Positions 25,614 to 34,584 of a stretch of 64,000 nt of DNA are shown piece after piece. Under the pieces are notes generated by a model, which saw only the letters and a list, made by a program, of their open reading frames with translations, was not told the origin of the DNA and did not search any database. How positions within the stretch are numbered: position 1 is the first letter of the stretch; every line of letters starts with the position of its first letter. Source of the DNA: CALLPQ01 sp964479275 (lineage in GTDB: Bacteria; Pseudomonadota; Alphaproteobacteria; Caulobacterales; Parvularculaceae); the NCBI GenBank assembly GCA_964479275.1, contig CAYZLR010000001.1, positions 92,996-156,995 on the forward strand, written 5' to 3'. A program made the position numbers and the translations under genes.

Positions 25614-26081
25614 TTATTGCAACAATGTTGTTGGTTGCTTTGCGACCCAACCCAAGGATCTAATGGTAAAACGGCTTTCACGGCCGTCCGGCCAATTCAT
25701 AATTGCGGTGAGATCGTAAAGCGCGACATCAAAGCGACCCATTTCTGCGCTATGGCTAATTGCTGGTTTGGGTTGCGTGAGAGCTTGCGCTTGCCAGGTG
25801 AGACGAACGCCGCCACCTAAATCTTCCTGACCAGTGGGGCGTAAGCCCGGATTTAACGCTCTTAGATAATCCAGAGCATTGGCTTCAATGCGAAGAACAT
25901 CCTCTGCCCGTTCAATCGCCAGTGAGGTCCGGGTTAATTGCCCTTGCAATACCAGAAGGGGTAAAAAAGCCCCTGCAATTAGAGCAATTGCGACAAGCGC
26001 CTCCATGATGGAAAAGCCTTGTTGTCTGGAACGGGGTTCGCTCACGACCGAGCCTCCTGAAGATCTCCCACTGGATGCCAA
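25614..26081 (-). CDS. gspI: Type II secretion minor pseudopilin GspI
   Basis: GspI nucleates the pseudopilus tip with GspJ and GspK. The prepilin motif is QQG|FSIMEALVAIALIAGAFL, with cleavage after Gly22 and the conserved Glu at +5. The 155-residue length and the C-terminal half fit GspI. The leader of 22 residues is longer than the usual 6-10. It follows gspD by 36 bp, whereas gspJ and gspK are on the opposite strand 8 kb away, so the tip trio is split. Confidence 0.85.
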   Translation of the reverse strand: MASSGRSSGGSVVSEPRSRQQGFSIMEALVAIALIAGAFLPLLVLQGQLTRTSLAIERAEDVLRIEANALDYLRALNPGLRPTGQEDLGGGVRLTWQAQALTQPKPAISHSAEMGRFDVALYDLTAIMNWPDGRESRFTIRSLGWVAKQPTTLLQ

Positions 26082-26117
26082 AAATTATACCATCTTAGGC
26101 CGCAATCTTAAAACAAT

Positions 26118-28436
26118 CTAGAATTGGCGAGGGCGCAGTGTAATCAGGTCGCTGCGCTGCGAGGTTCTGTTAAAACTACGAGAGAATTCGTTGACGATTG
26201 CATCTTTGTCGTTTTGTCCTTGAAGAACATAAGCTGTAATTAACAAGACAACTTCCCGTTTGGAAGTATCTTCCGAGGTGCTTGAAAAAAGATTGCCGAT
26301 GATCGGTACATCTTTAAGAAATGGAATACCGCTATGGGTGATATCTTGTGTTTCTTGAATAAGCCCGCCGATAACAGCGGTTGCGCCATCTTCGAGTGAA
26401 AGCGATGTTGAAACACTGGTATTAGAAAAAGTCGGGCTGGGGATACCCGCGATTGTGCCTGCCGTTGAGTTTGAAAGCTCTTGAGACACCGACAAGTCAA
26501 TCCGATTATTGCCATATACAATCGGCTCAATGGACAGCAAAATACCGGTAGAGCGATATTCAATGGATGTGAGCCCCAATAAACCATTGCCCAATTGTAC
26601 ATCTGCGGCGCCCTGACTGGATATGACGGGAACATCAGACCCCACTTGAATTTGAGCTGCATTACCAGAACGGGTAATGATACGCGGTGTTGATAAAATG
26701 CGAATATCACCATTGTTTGCGGCCGCGTTTAAGCTTGCCTGAATGTTGTTGTTTGCCGCACTGGCAATTGATCCGCCGCCGCCGCTGGCTAGCGCACCAG
26801 TGAAATTATCAAACAAGTTTGTACCATTTGACCCTTGAGACCCACCGGCTCCCGGTCTGGTGGATTCGCGCAGACCCTGTCGCGGGCTGGCAGACGGATC
26901 CCCTAAATTTGAAACATTCCAATCAACACCAAAGCTTAATCCACTATTAAGGCTGATGTCAGCAATGGTGACCTCAATGAGAACCTCTGCAGGGGGGTTA
27001 TCAAGTTGCTTTAACAGGGGTAATAGGCGCTGATAATCGCTCGCGGTGCCAGAATAAACCAATCGGTTGCCGATATTATCAACGACAATGTTATTTGAAT
27101 TATTAGTCGGGAGGCCGCTCTGAGCTGTTTGATCAGTTGATCCGCCAAATTGGCCTTGTGTGCCAAAGCTTCCACCCGCACCGATGCCTTGACCTGTAAG
27201 AACGCCACCTGGGCGCCCTGCGCCGCCTGGACCTTGGCCACGACCGGATAAGACCTGATTGACGGTTTGAGCCAGAATATTGGCATCAAGATTGAGGACA
27301 TCATAAACAAACAATTCAGGCACGTCACCTTGCGGTGTTGGTTGATCAAATTCTTCCAACCAGTAATTAACCCGCTTGCGCGCTTCTTTGGAGCGGGTAA
27401 AAATCATCAGGTCATTTGAATATTGAACAGACAACATCAGGATTGTTTTTGGAGATTTAGCCGTGATGCTGGCTTGCCAGCCTTCCGCCTCGAGAATATT
27501 TTGCAACTCGCGCTGCAATTCGCGTGCATTCCAATAGGCCGGAGAGTAACGCTGAACTTGTGTGCCTGCATAATCCAGCTCGTCCATTTGGTAGATAATA
27601 TCAAGTGCAATCTGTAAATCGTCTGGTAAGCCCGTTAGGGTGATAAAGTTTGTATCAGTGGCGGCGTCATAACTCAGTTTATCATTAGTGCGACCTAGCG
27701 CTTGACGTAAAATTGCCAGCATATCATTGGCATTAATCGCGTTCAGTTCAACAAACTGAACAACAGGGCGTAAATTCGCCGGGGTAGATTGGCGCGCGCG
27801 CGACTTAATAAATTGAGGTGTGCGCGCTTTTAAGGCCTGGTCTTCGACAATTTGATAGATGCCATTATTAATCGTGACTCTAACACCGTAATCGCGCAGT
27901 GCCATGGAGACTAAATCCAAAAAGGTGGCCGCCTTCATTTCACCCGATGAGCGTAATTGCACCACTTCTGACCGATTAGAAATCCCAGGCCCTGTTGTAT
28001 AAGGAACCGCTAGCATGTTGCCAAAAACAACATCTATAAAGGCTGGCAATGGCAAGGGGTTGACCCTCGCATCAATACGCTCACTGCCAAACGGAGGGGG
28101 TTTTGCGTCGTCCAATGCGCGGGCTTGAACCTTATCAGCTAGGCTAGGAATTTGGCTGAGTTGAGAGCGATCCGTAAACGATTTAGGGCCTTCACCGCCG
28201 ATGGGATTGGTTTCATTGGCTTCATCTGGTTTGTCTGATGTAGGTTGCGCGTTTTCTTTTTCCTGAGCTGATGGGCGCACATCAACTGCTTTTTTTAACG
28301 ATAAGAACTGCGGTTGTTCAGAGCTTTGTGCTCTTTCTTGATCCTGTCCATGATCTGTAATTGACGCGCAACCCGATGCAATCAAGGCAAAAGCCGAGCT
28401 GGTTAAAAAAAATAAGGGTTTCGTTAAACGCACCAT
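26118..28436 (-). CDS. gspD: Type II secretion system secretin GspD, lipoprotein type
   Basis: GspD forms the outer-membrane gate. After a signal peptide with the lipobox L-I-A-S-G-C24 comes a polar linker to about residue 115. The N0/N1-type domains follow (VNPLPLPAFIDVVFG, then VVQFVELNAINANDMLAILRQALG), then N3 with a Gly-rich loop near 395-430. The secretin core has EVLIEVTIADISLNSGLSFGV, VGSDVPVIS and GGLIQETQ-, PFLKDVPIIGNLF. A lipidated secretin recalls HxcQ of Pseudomonas aeruginosa, which needs no separate pilotin; no gspS-like gene is nearby. The ATG at 28436 follows a possible TTG start. Confidence 0.93.
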   Translation of the reverse strand: MVRLTKPLFFLTSSAFALIASGCASITDHGQDQERAQSSEQPQFLSLKKAVDVRPSAQEKENAQPTSDKPDEANETNPIGGEGPKSFTDRSQLSQIPSLADKVQARALDDAKPPPFGSERIDARVNPLPLPAFIDVVFGNMLAVPYTTGPGISNRSEVVQLRSSGEMKAATFLDLVSMALRDYGVRVTINNGIYQIVEDQALKARTPQFIKSRARQSTPANLRPVVQFVELNAINANDMLAILRQALGRTNDKLSYDAATDTNFITLTGLPDDLQIALDIIYQMDELDYAGTQVQRYSPAYWNARELQRELQNILEAEGWQASITAKSPKTILMLSVQYSNDLMIFTRSKEARKRVNYWLEEFDQPTPQGDVPELFVYDVLNLDANILAQTVNQVLSGRGQGPGGAGRPGGVLTGQGIGAGGSFGTQGQFGGSTDQTAQSGLPTNNSNNIVVDNIGNRLVYSGTASDYQRLLPLLKQLDNPPAEVLIEVTIADISLNSGLSFGVDWNVSNLGDPSASPRQGLRESTRPGAGGSQGSNGTNLFDNFTGALASGGGGSIASAANNNIQASLNAAANNGDIRILSTPRIITRSGNAAQIQVGSDVPVISSQGAADVQLGNGLLGLTSIEYRSTGILLSIEPIVYGNNRIDLSVSQELSNSTAGTIAGIPSPTFSNTSVSTSLSLEDGATAVIGGLIQETQDITHSGIPFLKDVPIIGNLFSSTSEDTSKREVVLLITAYVLQGQNDKDAIVNEFSRSFNRTSQRSDLITLRPRQF

Positions 28437-28578
28437 CAAGGGCCCCCAAAATTAAATACTAAAGAAATAATCCCGCCATATTTTAGCATAAAGTATACGC
28501 CTCATATGGTTAATACTTTGAGACTTTAAGAATAAAAATTACAAGTCACATCGGCTGATTGTGAACAAAAACAATTTA

Positions 28579-28720
28579 AGTGTCTGTCCGGGAATTCAAA
28601 TTTACAGAGATACAGCCTAAATTATTAGGTCATCGGAGAAGGTTCATAGCAAATTTTGTCTCAAAAAATGCCGAGATATCGCGCAATTTTGAATCAATCT
28701 GCTATTCCCGGACAGACACT
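28579..28720. mobile_element. 142-bp MITE-like element with perfect 17-bp terminal inverted repeats
   Basis: AGTGTCTGTCCGGGAAT at 28579-28595 is exactly mirrored by its reverse complement at 28704-28720. The inside is AT-rich with no coding potential, and I could not identify a clear target duplication. This is the architecture of a non-autonomous transposable element. It lies in the 480-bp gap between gspH and gspD (28440-28917), which has no other gene. I do not recognise the parent transposon. Confidence 0.8.
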
Positions 28721-28806
28721 AAGTATCATTCATTAAGTTTAAATCATTACTAAGAGCCCAATCCAAAATTCTCCTTTTGTCGTCTGTAAATGGTTTTTCT
28801 GCGGCT

Positions 28807-28840
28807 CCGGGACCGATCTACAACCGGGACCCATCTACAA
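28807..28840. repeat. Tandem 17-bp direct repeat near the gspH end
   Basis: CCGGGACCGATCTACAA (28807-28823) is followed immediately by CCGGGACCCATCTACAA (28824-28840), with one difference. It lies 86 bp to the right of the MITE-like element and 78 bp from the gspH stop. Repeated short motifs of this kind are found at transposon ends, including IS21-type ends, but no transposase remnant is visible. Confidence 0.8.
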
Positions 28841-28917
28841 TGTGGACATTGAGTGCTGGTTCTCGAAAAAACCCATTTTCGTCAGCCAACAGCTAATTTT
28901 GAGTTGGTCTCTCATAT

Positions 28918-29463
28918 TTAACGAATAGAGGTGTCCGCGATCTCACAATCAGGAGCCTTAAAAATGAACGTTTTTGCGCGTCCCGAAGGTGCTTTTAAAA
29001 TGACTTTGCCACCAAGGCAGACCCCGGTTTTTAAAAACACGATATCATCCCCTTCCATTGTCCACCCTTTCGGTAAATTGACTCGCCTGGTCTGATTGGC
29101 GAGGCTAGTCGTGGGTGAGCCCTTGTTTTCGTTATTGACAAAGCTACGAGCGTTGACCTCACTCTTTAATTCTCTGTCTTTGTCCAGATGCGTATTTGTG
29201 CGGTTTTTTAATCGCAGGTTTCGTTGTTCGAGCAGGGCAGCGAGTTTGAGTGTGGTGATTTGCCCGACAATTTCCTCTGTTTGCGTCTTAAAGGAGACGC
29301 TGTCGAGAACGCGAAACATAGGCGGTGCCGCTGTGCTGACGGCTAATCCAATAATGACAAGGACCACCAAAATTTCAAGCAAAGTCATGCCCCGCTGTTT
29401 TTGCAGAGATTGATGTTTTTGCCGATATTTTGCAATTTTTTGGTACTGAAAAAATTGCGGCAT
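28918..29463 (-). CDS. gspH: Type II secretion minor pseudopilin GspH
   Basis: The prepilin motif is QRG|MTLLEILVVLVIIGLAV, with Glu at +5 and a long hydrophobic N-terminal helix; the rest fits a GspH/FimT-type globular domain. I choose the ATG at 29463, with GGAG five bases upstream; the longer frame from 29487 has no SD. The leader from this start is still about 25 residues, with many Gln and Lys. It is 26 bp after gspG, in the gspE-F-G-H unit. Confidence 0.85.
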   Translation of the reverse strand: MPQFFQYQKIAKYRQKHQSLQKQRGMTLLEILVVLVIIGLAVSTAAPPMFRVLDSVSFKTQTEEIVGQITTLKLAALLEQRNLRLKNRTNTHLDKDRELKSEVNARSFVNNENKGSPTTSLANQTRRVNLPKGWTMEGDDIVFLKTGVCLGGKVILKAPSGRAKTFIFKAPDCEIADTSIR

Positions 29464-29489
29464 GTTACTCCACCCCTGATGTCGCATGC

Positions 29490-30041
29490 TTAAACGGCAA
29501 TGTCTTGATTGAGACCCTCGCCGCCAGGCTCGTTATCGGCGCCATAGGAAATGACTTTTGGTTGTAAGTCGAAACCTGCAGAATCCTTTGCGGGTACCTC
29601 ATAGCGATAAGCATTCCCCCACGGATCAAGCGGCATTTCTCCGTCAATATAGGGTCCGGCCCATAGCGTGCGGGCTCCTTGCTCGCTTGGCGGTGTAATC
29701 AGTAGCGCCAAGCCTTCTGCTTGTGTGGGGTAGCGGCCAAGATCTAGTCTCATTGCATCCAGTGATGTTTTCAAAGATCGTGCTTGGGCTTTTGCGGTTG
29801 TGACTTTAGAGCGATCAACTTGATTGAAGAGTCTCGGTCCCACCAATGTTGCCAGAACGCCGATGATTGCCAATACTACTAAAATTTCCAATAGAGAATA
29901 TCCCGCCTGGGCTAGATTGTGACTGGCTTTTTGGCTGTTTCTGCCCGTTCCTAATCGAGCCATTTGTGTGAATTTAGATTGCCTCTTTTGTTCTTTGGTT
30001 GAAGTTTTTTGTCCGCATAAGGTTGTTTCATTCGTCATCAT
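29490..30041 (-). CDS. gspG: Type II secretion major pseudopilin GspG
   Basis: GspG builds the pseudopilus. The cleavage site is QAG|YSLLEILVVLAIIGVLATLV, and the mature part has LGRYPTQAEGLALLITPP and PLDPWGNAYRYEVP, both diagnostic of GspG (calcium-site region). The leader before cleavage is about 46 residues, far above the usual 6-10. AGAGGA lies five bases before the first ATG, so the long form seems genuine; an internal Met at 27 has no SD. It is 9 bp after gspF. Confidence 0.93.
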   Translation of the reverse strand: MMTNETTLCGQKTSTKEQKRQSKFTQMARLGTGRNSQKASHNLAQAGYSLLEILVVLAIIGVLATLVGPRLFNQVDRSKVTTAKAQARSLKTSLDAMRLDLGRYPTQAEGLALLITPPSEQGARTLWAGPYIDGEMPLDPWGNAYRYEVPAKDSAGFDLQPKVISYGADNEPGGEGLNQDIAV

Positions 30042-30050
30042 GTCAATCCT

Positions 30051-31265
30051 CTATACATTTATTTCATAAAGGCTTGTCATCGCCATTACGATTGATATCA
30101 CAATAGAACCTACAACAAATGAGATCATCAAAATAGTGAAGGGTTCAATTAATCCAGTTAGTTTTTTAGCGCGCTCTTTTGCTTCTTTTTCAAAAATATC
30201 AGCGGCAAATGACATCATTTTACCAAGCGCCCCTGCGTTACGTCCAGTTCTGATCAAGTCGATGACAACAGGTTCAATGTCTTGTTGGGCTTCATAGAGG
30301 GCCTCATCAAGGGGTTTACCTGCGCGAACAGAGCGACGAACAAGCTTCAAGTTACGTTGAAATTTGGGGGATTGTGCGCCATCCTCTCCAAGGCGAAGTG
30401 CATCAATTAACGGGGCTTTATTTTCCAGCGCAACCCCGACAGTTCTGGCCCAACTGGCGATATCAGCCTGTGACAAGAATTTACCCAATAGAGGCGTTTT
30501 TTCTAATTGTTGGCGAATGAAAAGTTTTAGAGGTTGGTGGCGCATGCAGAAGATAATAAAGCTGATCAGTCCAAAGACTGCAATTGCTGCAATCGGCCAA
30601 TGTTCTCGCAGCCATACGCCTCCGCCGATGACTGTGCGAGATAGCCAGGGAGCCTCGCCTATGCGATCTCCCAACAAAACGCTAAAACGGGGTACAACGA
30701 ATAAGAACATGAGCAAAACTATGCCGCCGCCTACGCTCATTAAAAACATCGGATAAGAAAGCGCAGTCCGTATTTCCGATTGCAGGGATTCTTCGTAATC
30801 CAACCGATCCGCGGCATCATTTAAGGCTTTGGGGAGGGAGCCAGTGAGTTCGCCAAGTTCTGCTAGCTTAATCACATAATTTGGTAGTTCCGGGAGATGC
30901 TCTTCCATTGCGGCTGAGAGTTTCTTACCAGCGCGCAAGTCTTTTTTGATTGTGGCTGTCCGCGTTGCCAAGACAGCATGAGCCCCTGATTGCGATAGCG
31001 TTTCCAAGGTTTCCAAGAGTGTGACGCCAGCATTGAGGAGTGTCGCTAGCTGTCGCATATAGCGGGCAAGGTCGCGTTTGCGCAATTTGTTGCCGGAAAG
31101 CGAAATTCCTGCTTTAGCGGGCTTTTGCTCCTTTAACTCAAAAGGGGCCAAACCGCGCCCAGTCAGGGTTTGGATTGCACTATTTTCATCCAGAGCTTGC
31201 AAGGTTCCACTAACCTTTTGGCCGCTATTATCAAGTGCCTTATAGATGAATAAAGCTTCACTCAT
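30051..31265 (-). CDS. gspF: Type II secretion inner-membrane platform protein GspF
   Basis: GspF is a polytopic inner-membrane protein that links the GspE ATPase to the pseudopilus. The 404 residues have two homologous cytoplasmic helical domains (around 70-165 and 270-370; compare LLNAGVTLLETLETL and LENKAPLIDALRLG) and three membrane helices near 170-195, 225-243 and 375-400. Length is typical. It is 30 bp downstream of gspE. Confidence 0.95.
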   Translation of the reverse strand: MSEALFIYKALDNSGQKVSGTLQALDENSAIQTLTGRGLAPFELKEQKPAKAGISLSGNKLRKRDLARYMRQLATLLNAGVTLLETLETLSQSGAHAVLATRTATIKKDLRAGKKLSAAMEEHLPELPNYVIKLAELGELTGSLPKALNDAADRLDYEESLQSEIRTALSYPMFLMSVGGGIVLLMFLFVVPRFSVLLGDRIGEAPWLSRTVIGGGVWLREHWPIAAIAVFGLISFIIFCMRHQPLKLFIRQQLEKTPLLGKFLSQADIASWARTVGVALENKAPLIDALRLGEDGAQSPKFQRNLKLVRRSVRAGKPLDEALYEAQQDIEPVVIDLIRTGRNAGALGKMMSFAADIFEKEAKERAKKLTGLIEPFTILMISFVVGSIVISIVMAMTSLYEINV

Positions 31266-31295
31266 CAGATTCTATCCTGAAAATTTTATGGTTTT

Positions 31296-33380
31296 TCATC
31301 CTGCATCCCCGCCACAGACACGATGAATTTCTTGAAGGGTTGTGAAGCCATGACGCGCTTTTAACAATCCGTCCTCCAGTAAGGTTAAAAATCCCTGTTT
31401 TCGGGCGATAGCAAAAACTTCAGCTTGCGAGCGTCCATTTATGATGGCTTCACGTAAATCGTCGTCAATCTTTGCCACCTCGAAGACGGCAATTCGACCT
31501 CGATATCCAGTATGATCACAGGCATCACATCCGCGCGCCTCCAGCCATTTTGCAGGCTTATCTAATTCTTTTGCGAACTGCGCACCTGTCTTTTTAGCCT
31601 GATCAATTAAAACGTCTCCTTGAGGAGATGAGGATTCAACGCTGCATTCAGGGCATAGTCTGCGCACCAGACGCTGCGCCATTAGTCCGCGCACAGATGC
31701 ACTAATTAAAAACCGTTCAAGGCCTATATCCTCCAAGCGCGTGATTGCAGCCAGGGCCGAATTTGTGTGTAAGGTCGAGAGTACGAAGTGACCGGTGAGA
31801 GAGGCTTGTGCGGCGATGGTTGCGGTTTCACCGTCACGAATTTCTCCAACCATGATGACGTCCGGGTCTTGCCGCAAGATAGCGCGTAAACCACTTGCAA
31901 AATCATAACCAATATCAGATTTGACTTGAATTTGTGTGATCCCGTTAATGTCATATTCAACAGGGTCTTCAATGGTAATAATTTTGCGGTACCCGTCATT
32001 AATTTTTTCGAGGCCTCTATAGAGTGTTGTTGATTTACCAGACCCGGTTGGCCCGGTGACCAGAAATACACCATTCGGCATTGCCAAAATTTCATCCAGT
32101 AAATATCCTGAGCGGCCCATCAACCCAAGCCCCTCAAGGTCGGGGAGTTCCGCTTGTTTGCGTAGTAAGCGCATCACGATACTTTCACCCCATGTGCTGG
32201 GTACTGAGGAAATGCGCAAATCAATATCATTTCCGGCAAAGCGTATAGTGTGGCGACCATCTTGTGGCAGGCGTCGCTCGGCAATGTCCATTCCGGCTAT
32301 TAGCTTGATCCGACTGGCCACGGCGTCAAATCTTGAGCGGCTTTGGTTTTGACGTGTGTGTAAAACACCGTCTATGCGATACCTCACCTGAAAGGCGTGC
32401 TCAAACGCTTCAATATGGATGTCAGAGGCGTTATCTTTCAGTGCAACGGCGAATAGATTATTGACAAAATCAATAACGGGGGCCTCTTCTGCCATTTCAC
32501 GCAGGCGGCTCGCATCCGTAAAGTCATCGTCTTCTGCGTCACTTTCTTGTTGTTGCAACCGAGCAAGGCAAGTTTCTAACGTTTGATTAGAGGTCAGGTG
32601 ATACTGAATATCTTCAATCACGAGATGATGAACTGTGCTGTCTGCCTCTTGAATATCCGCATGCGTAATTGATGCGGACATGTTTGTGCCCTCGTCAAAT
32701 GCAGAAACATGATCATTGGCGGCCAATTCATAATCAAAAAAACTGGCATCGACATTCCACGGGCCATGACCAAAAATCAGTGATTCCAACGTTTCGCGCA
32801 AAGCGAGGTTTAAAGGATCGGCAGCTAGAACATGGAGCACCATATGCCTGGGGGCCTGTTTTTTTACCTCGAAATTTTCGGGATCATCTGCTTCGAGCCA
32901 AATAAAAACTTGATGGTCCACAAACCACTGCGCAGGAAGGTCTAACAACTTTGCCGCTTGGGGATAACGACTGATGTCTACGGGTAACATCAGAGTATCT
33001 GCAACTTTCATATCGAGTTGTTGTGATAGGGCGTCCAGTAACTTTTCTTCGGTCACAGCGCCAAGGCGCAGTAAGGCCTGACCAATAAGACCGCCAACTT
33101 CCTGTTGCATGGCCAGCGCTTGTGTGCGGTCTTTTGGCGTAATAAATTCACGCTGAATCAAAAGGTCGCCAATGAGTTGTGACGTCACGCCATTCGTAGA
33201 ACATTGCGACAGTTGATTTTCGGAAATTGTTCTGTGTGAATCTGATTTTTGCGACATTGATAAGTCGACAGCAGACTCGCGGCTCTTATTGAGAAGGGAT
33301 AAATTGTTTTCGTTCAGCTTGCTTTCACCAGCCGAGGAGACATCATTTGTTCTAACCACAGATTTACTCTCCACACCCAA
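31296..33380 (-). CDS. gspE: Type II secretion ATPase GspE
   Basis: GspE powers pseudopilus assembly from the cytoplasmic face. The C-terminal half has Walker A GPTGSGKST (443-451), the Asp box ITIEDPVEY near 470, Walker B DPDVIMVGEIRD near 506, the His box near 540, and a tetra-Cys zinc site (CPEC and CDAC). It is 694 residues, about 200 longer than most GspE. The N-terminal 60 residues are Ser/Asn-rich and an N1-type domain follows. The start is TTG at 33380 with a poor SD, and other starts downstream are possible. It heads the leftward T2SS arm. Confidence 0.95.
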   Translation of the reverse strand: MGVESKSVVRTNDVSSAGESKLNENNLSLLNKSRESAVDLSMSQKSDSHRTISENQLSQCSTNGVTSQLIGDLLIQREFITPKDRTQALAMQQEVGGLIGQALLRLGAVTEEKLLDALSQQLDMKVADTLMLPVDISRYPQAAKLLDLPAQWFVDHQVFIWLEADDPENFEVKKQAPRHMVLHVLAADPLNLALRETLESLIFGHGPWNVDASFFDYELAANDHVSAFDEGTNMSASITHADIQEADSTVHHLVIEDIQYHLTSNQTLETCLARLQQQESDAEDDDFTDASRLREMAEEAPVIDFVNNLFAVALKDNASDIHIEAFEHAFQVRYRIDGVLHTRQNQSRSRFDAVASRIKLIAGMDIAERRLPQDGRHTIRFAGNDIDLRISSVPSTWGESIVMRLLRKQAELPDLEGLGLMGRSGYLLDEILAMPNGVFLVTGPTGSGKSTTLYRGLEKINDGYRKIITIEDPVEYDINGITQIQVKSDIGYDFASGLRAILRQDPDVIMVGEIRDGETATIAAQASLTGHFVLSTLHTNSALAAITRLEDIGLERFLISASVRGLMAQRLVRRLCPECSVESSSPQGDVLIDQAKKTGAQFAKELDKPAKWLEARGCDACDHTGYRGRIAVFEVAKIDDDLREAIINGRSQAEVFAIARKQGFLTLLEDGLLKARHGFTTLQEIHRVCGGDAG

Positions 33381-33391
33381 ATACTTATTGT

Positions 33392-33408
33392 TGTTCCAAA
33401 ATGGAACA
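33392..33408. promoter_or_regulatory. Palindrome TGTTCC-N5-GGAACA directly upstream of gspE
   Basis: A perfect 6-bp inverted repeat with a 5-base spacer is centred at 33400, 12 bp before the gspE TTG start. Position and symmetry suggest a repressor site for the gspEFGH unit. It is not the alphaproteobacterial LexA box, which is a direct repeat of GTTC. Confidence 0.45.
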
Positions 33409-33426
33409 TTTCACCCGTCTAAGTTT

Positions 33427-33468
33427 AAAGAGTAGAGAGCCAAACTTGTACTTGGCGCTACTCTTTTT
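33427..33468 (+). terminator. Strong hairpin with T-run in the gspE/gspJ divergent region
   Basis: AAAGAGTAG (33427-33435) pairs with CTACTCTTT (33458-33466), and the inner GCCAA/TTGGC arms (33439-33443, 33452-33456) extend the stem; TT follows, for five T in a row. It would act as an intrinsic terminator of a rightward transcript starting near 33400, but no gene lies there. It could end a short antisense or leader RNA, or be a structured 5' leader of gspE. The 478-bp divergent region 33381-33858 has no gene. Confidence 0.5.
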
Positions 33469-33858
33469 AGCCAACCGTTCGTTTGGGAAATATGCGGTTT
33501 TCTAATCTTTAAAGACTTACGCATCTCCCCTGGATCAAATCAACCGGCTTAGCTCTGCCTGAAAATAAAAGCTAAAGCTCGTATTTAATCCCTAAACCCG
33601 ATCACTCAATCCAATCATCTTGCCATGATGGTCATCTTCTGTTTGCATTGAATTCTCGTAAATAGAAGATGAACAAATCGCCCTGCATGAATTGCAAAGC
33701 TTGTACCATTTAACCATAAAGGCGATTATGATCAAAGGGGTGATCGTATAAGCGGTCAGCTTATCATAGTAAATTGTCCTTATTTGCAAGAACGTTGACC
33801 GTATAAATATGCTTTATAAATTGAGTTTTAACGGGTTGGGGACCATATTAACTACAAT

Positions 33859-34575
33859 ATGACTTCGTGTGGGATTTGGGCCATGAATGGCGAATATCAA
33901 TATCAGTGGCAGCGATCTGGGTTGGTCTTTGCAAACAAACGTGTGCGCAGTAAGGGGTTTACCTTGACCGAGGTGCTGGTAGCCCTTGCAATAACGTCTC
34001 TGGCCAGTCTTGCCCTTTTTCAGTCTATGGGCATGTGGATTACACTGTCTGCAAAAGCCAGCCAATCGACTGAACGCGCATTGGGCAACCTCCTTCAAGA
34101 AGCGCAATTTCGAACTATTGTATCGGGCCTAACGCCGGGTTGGCCAACAATTGAAAAAGAGATTTTTATCGGGAAAGCAAATTTTTTTAGCGGACTTACT
34201 AGTCATCAGCTGCACCTGGAAAGTCCGGTTCTTGATGTTGTGACTGTCGAGATCAAACGGCAAGAGGGCAACACACAATTGAATTATCTTGCCTTTGGAA
34301 CGGCTTGGACGATGGAGACATATCAAGATGCTGTTGCTGGTTTTGACTATTTGGGTGCAGACGGTAATTGGTATTTAGAGTGGCCGCCAGCTGAAAACCC
34401 TGAACCTGGGCCATTCAGCGATGCGAGTGTTTATGATACGCCTCAGCTTCCCGAAGCTATTCGGTTGACCGTTGAAAATGCGAGTGGCACCAAGATTACA
34501 ATTGCTCGCGTTGAGAGTGATCCAGAGCTTCCGTTAAAAGAAGGGGATCTGTTTGGCTCCCTACCCGGGCTATAG
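33859..34575 (+). CDS. gspJ: Type II secretion minor pseudopilin GspJ
   Basis: The prepilin site is RSKG|FTLTEVLVALAITSLASLALF with Glu at +5. The mature 200-residue globular part and the FGTAW- and FDYLG-type segments fit GspJ. The leader is 33 residues from this ATG, or 25 from an in-frame ATG at 33883; neither has a good SD. It begins the rightward T2SS arm gspJ-K-L-M-C and is divergent from gspE. Confidence 0.85.
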   Translation: MTSCGIWAMNGEYQYQWQRSGLVFANKRVRSKGFTLTEVLVALAITSLASLALFQSMGMWITLSAKASQSTERALGNLLQEAQFRTIVSGLTPGWPTIEKEIFIGKANFFSGLTSHQLHLESPVLDVVTVEIKRQEGNTQLNYLAFGTAWTMETYQDAVAGFDYLGADGNWYLEWPPAENPEPGPFSDASVYDTPQLPEAIRLTVENASGTKITIARVESDPELPLKEGDLFGSLPGL

Positions 34576-34584
34576 AGGTGGGGC

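Noticed and set aside
25397..25681. 94-codon leftward frame overlapping gspI
   Set aside because: It runs through the gspI coding end in another frame, lacks an SD and has no protein-like motif.
33392..33408. LexA (SOS) box at the palindrome before gspE
   Set aside because: Alphaproteobacterial LexA binds direct repeats GTTC-N7-GTTC; here the second half is inverted (GGAAC).
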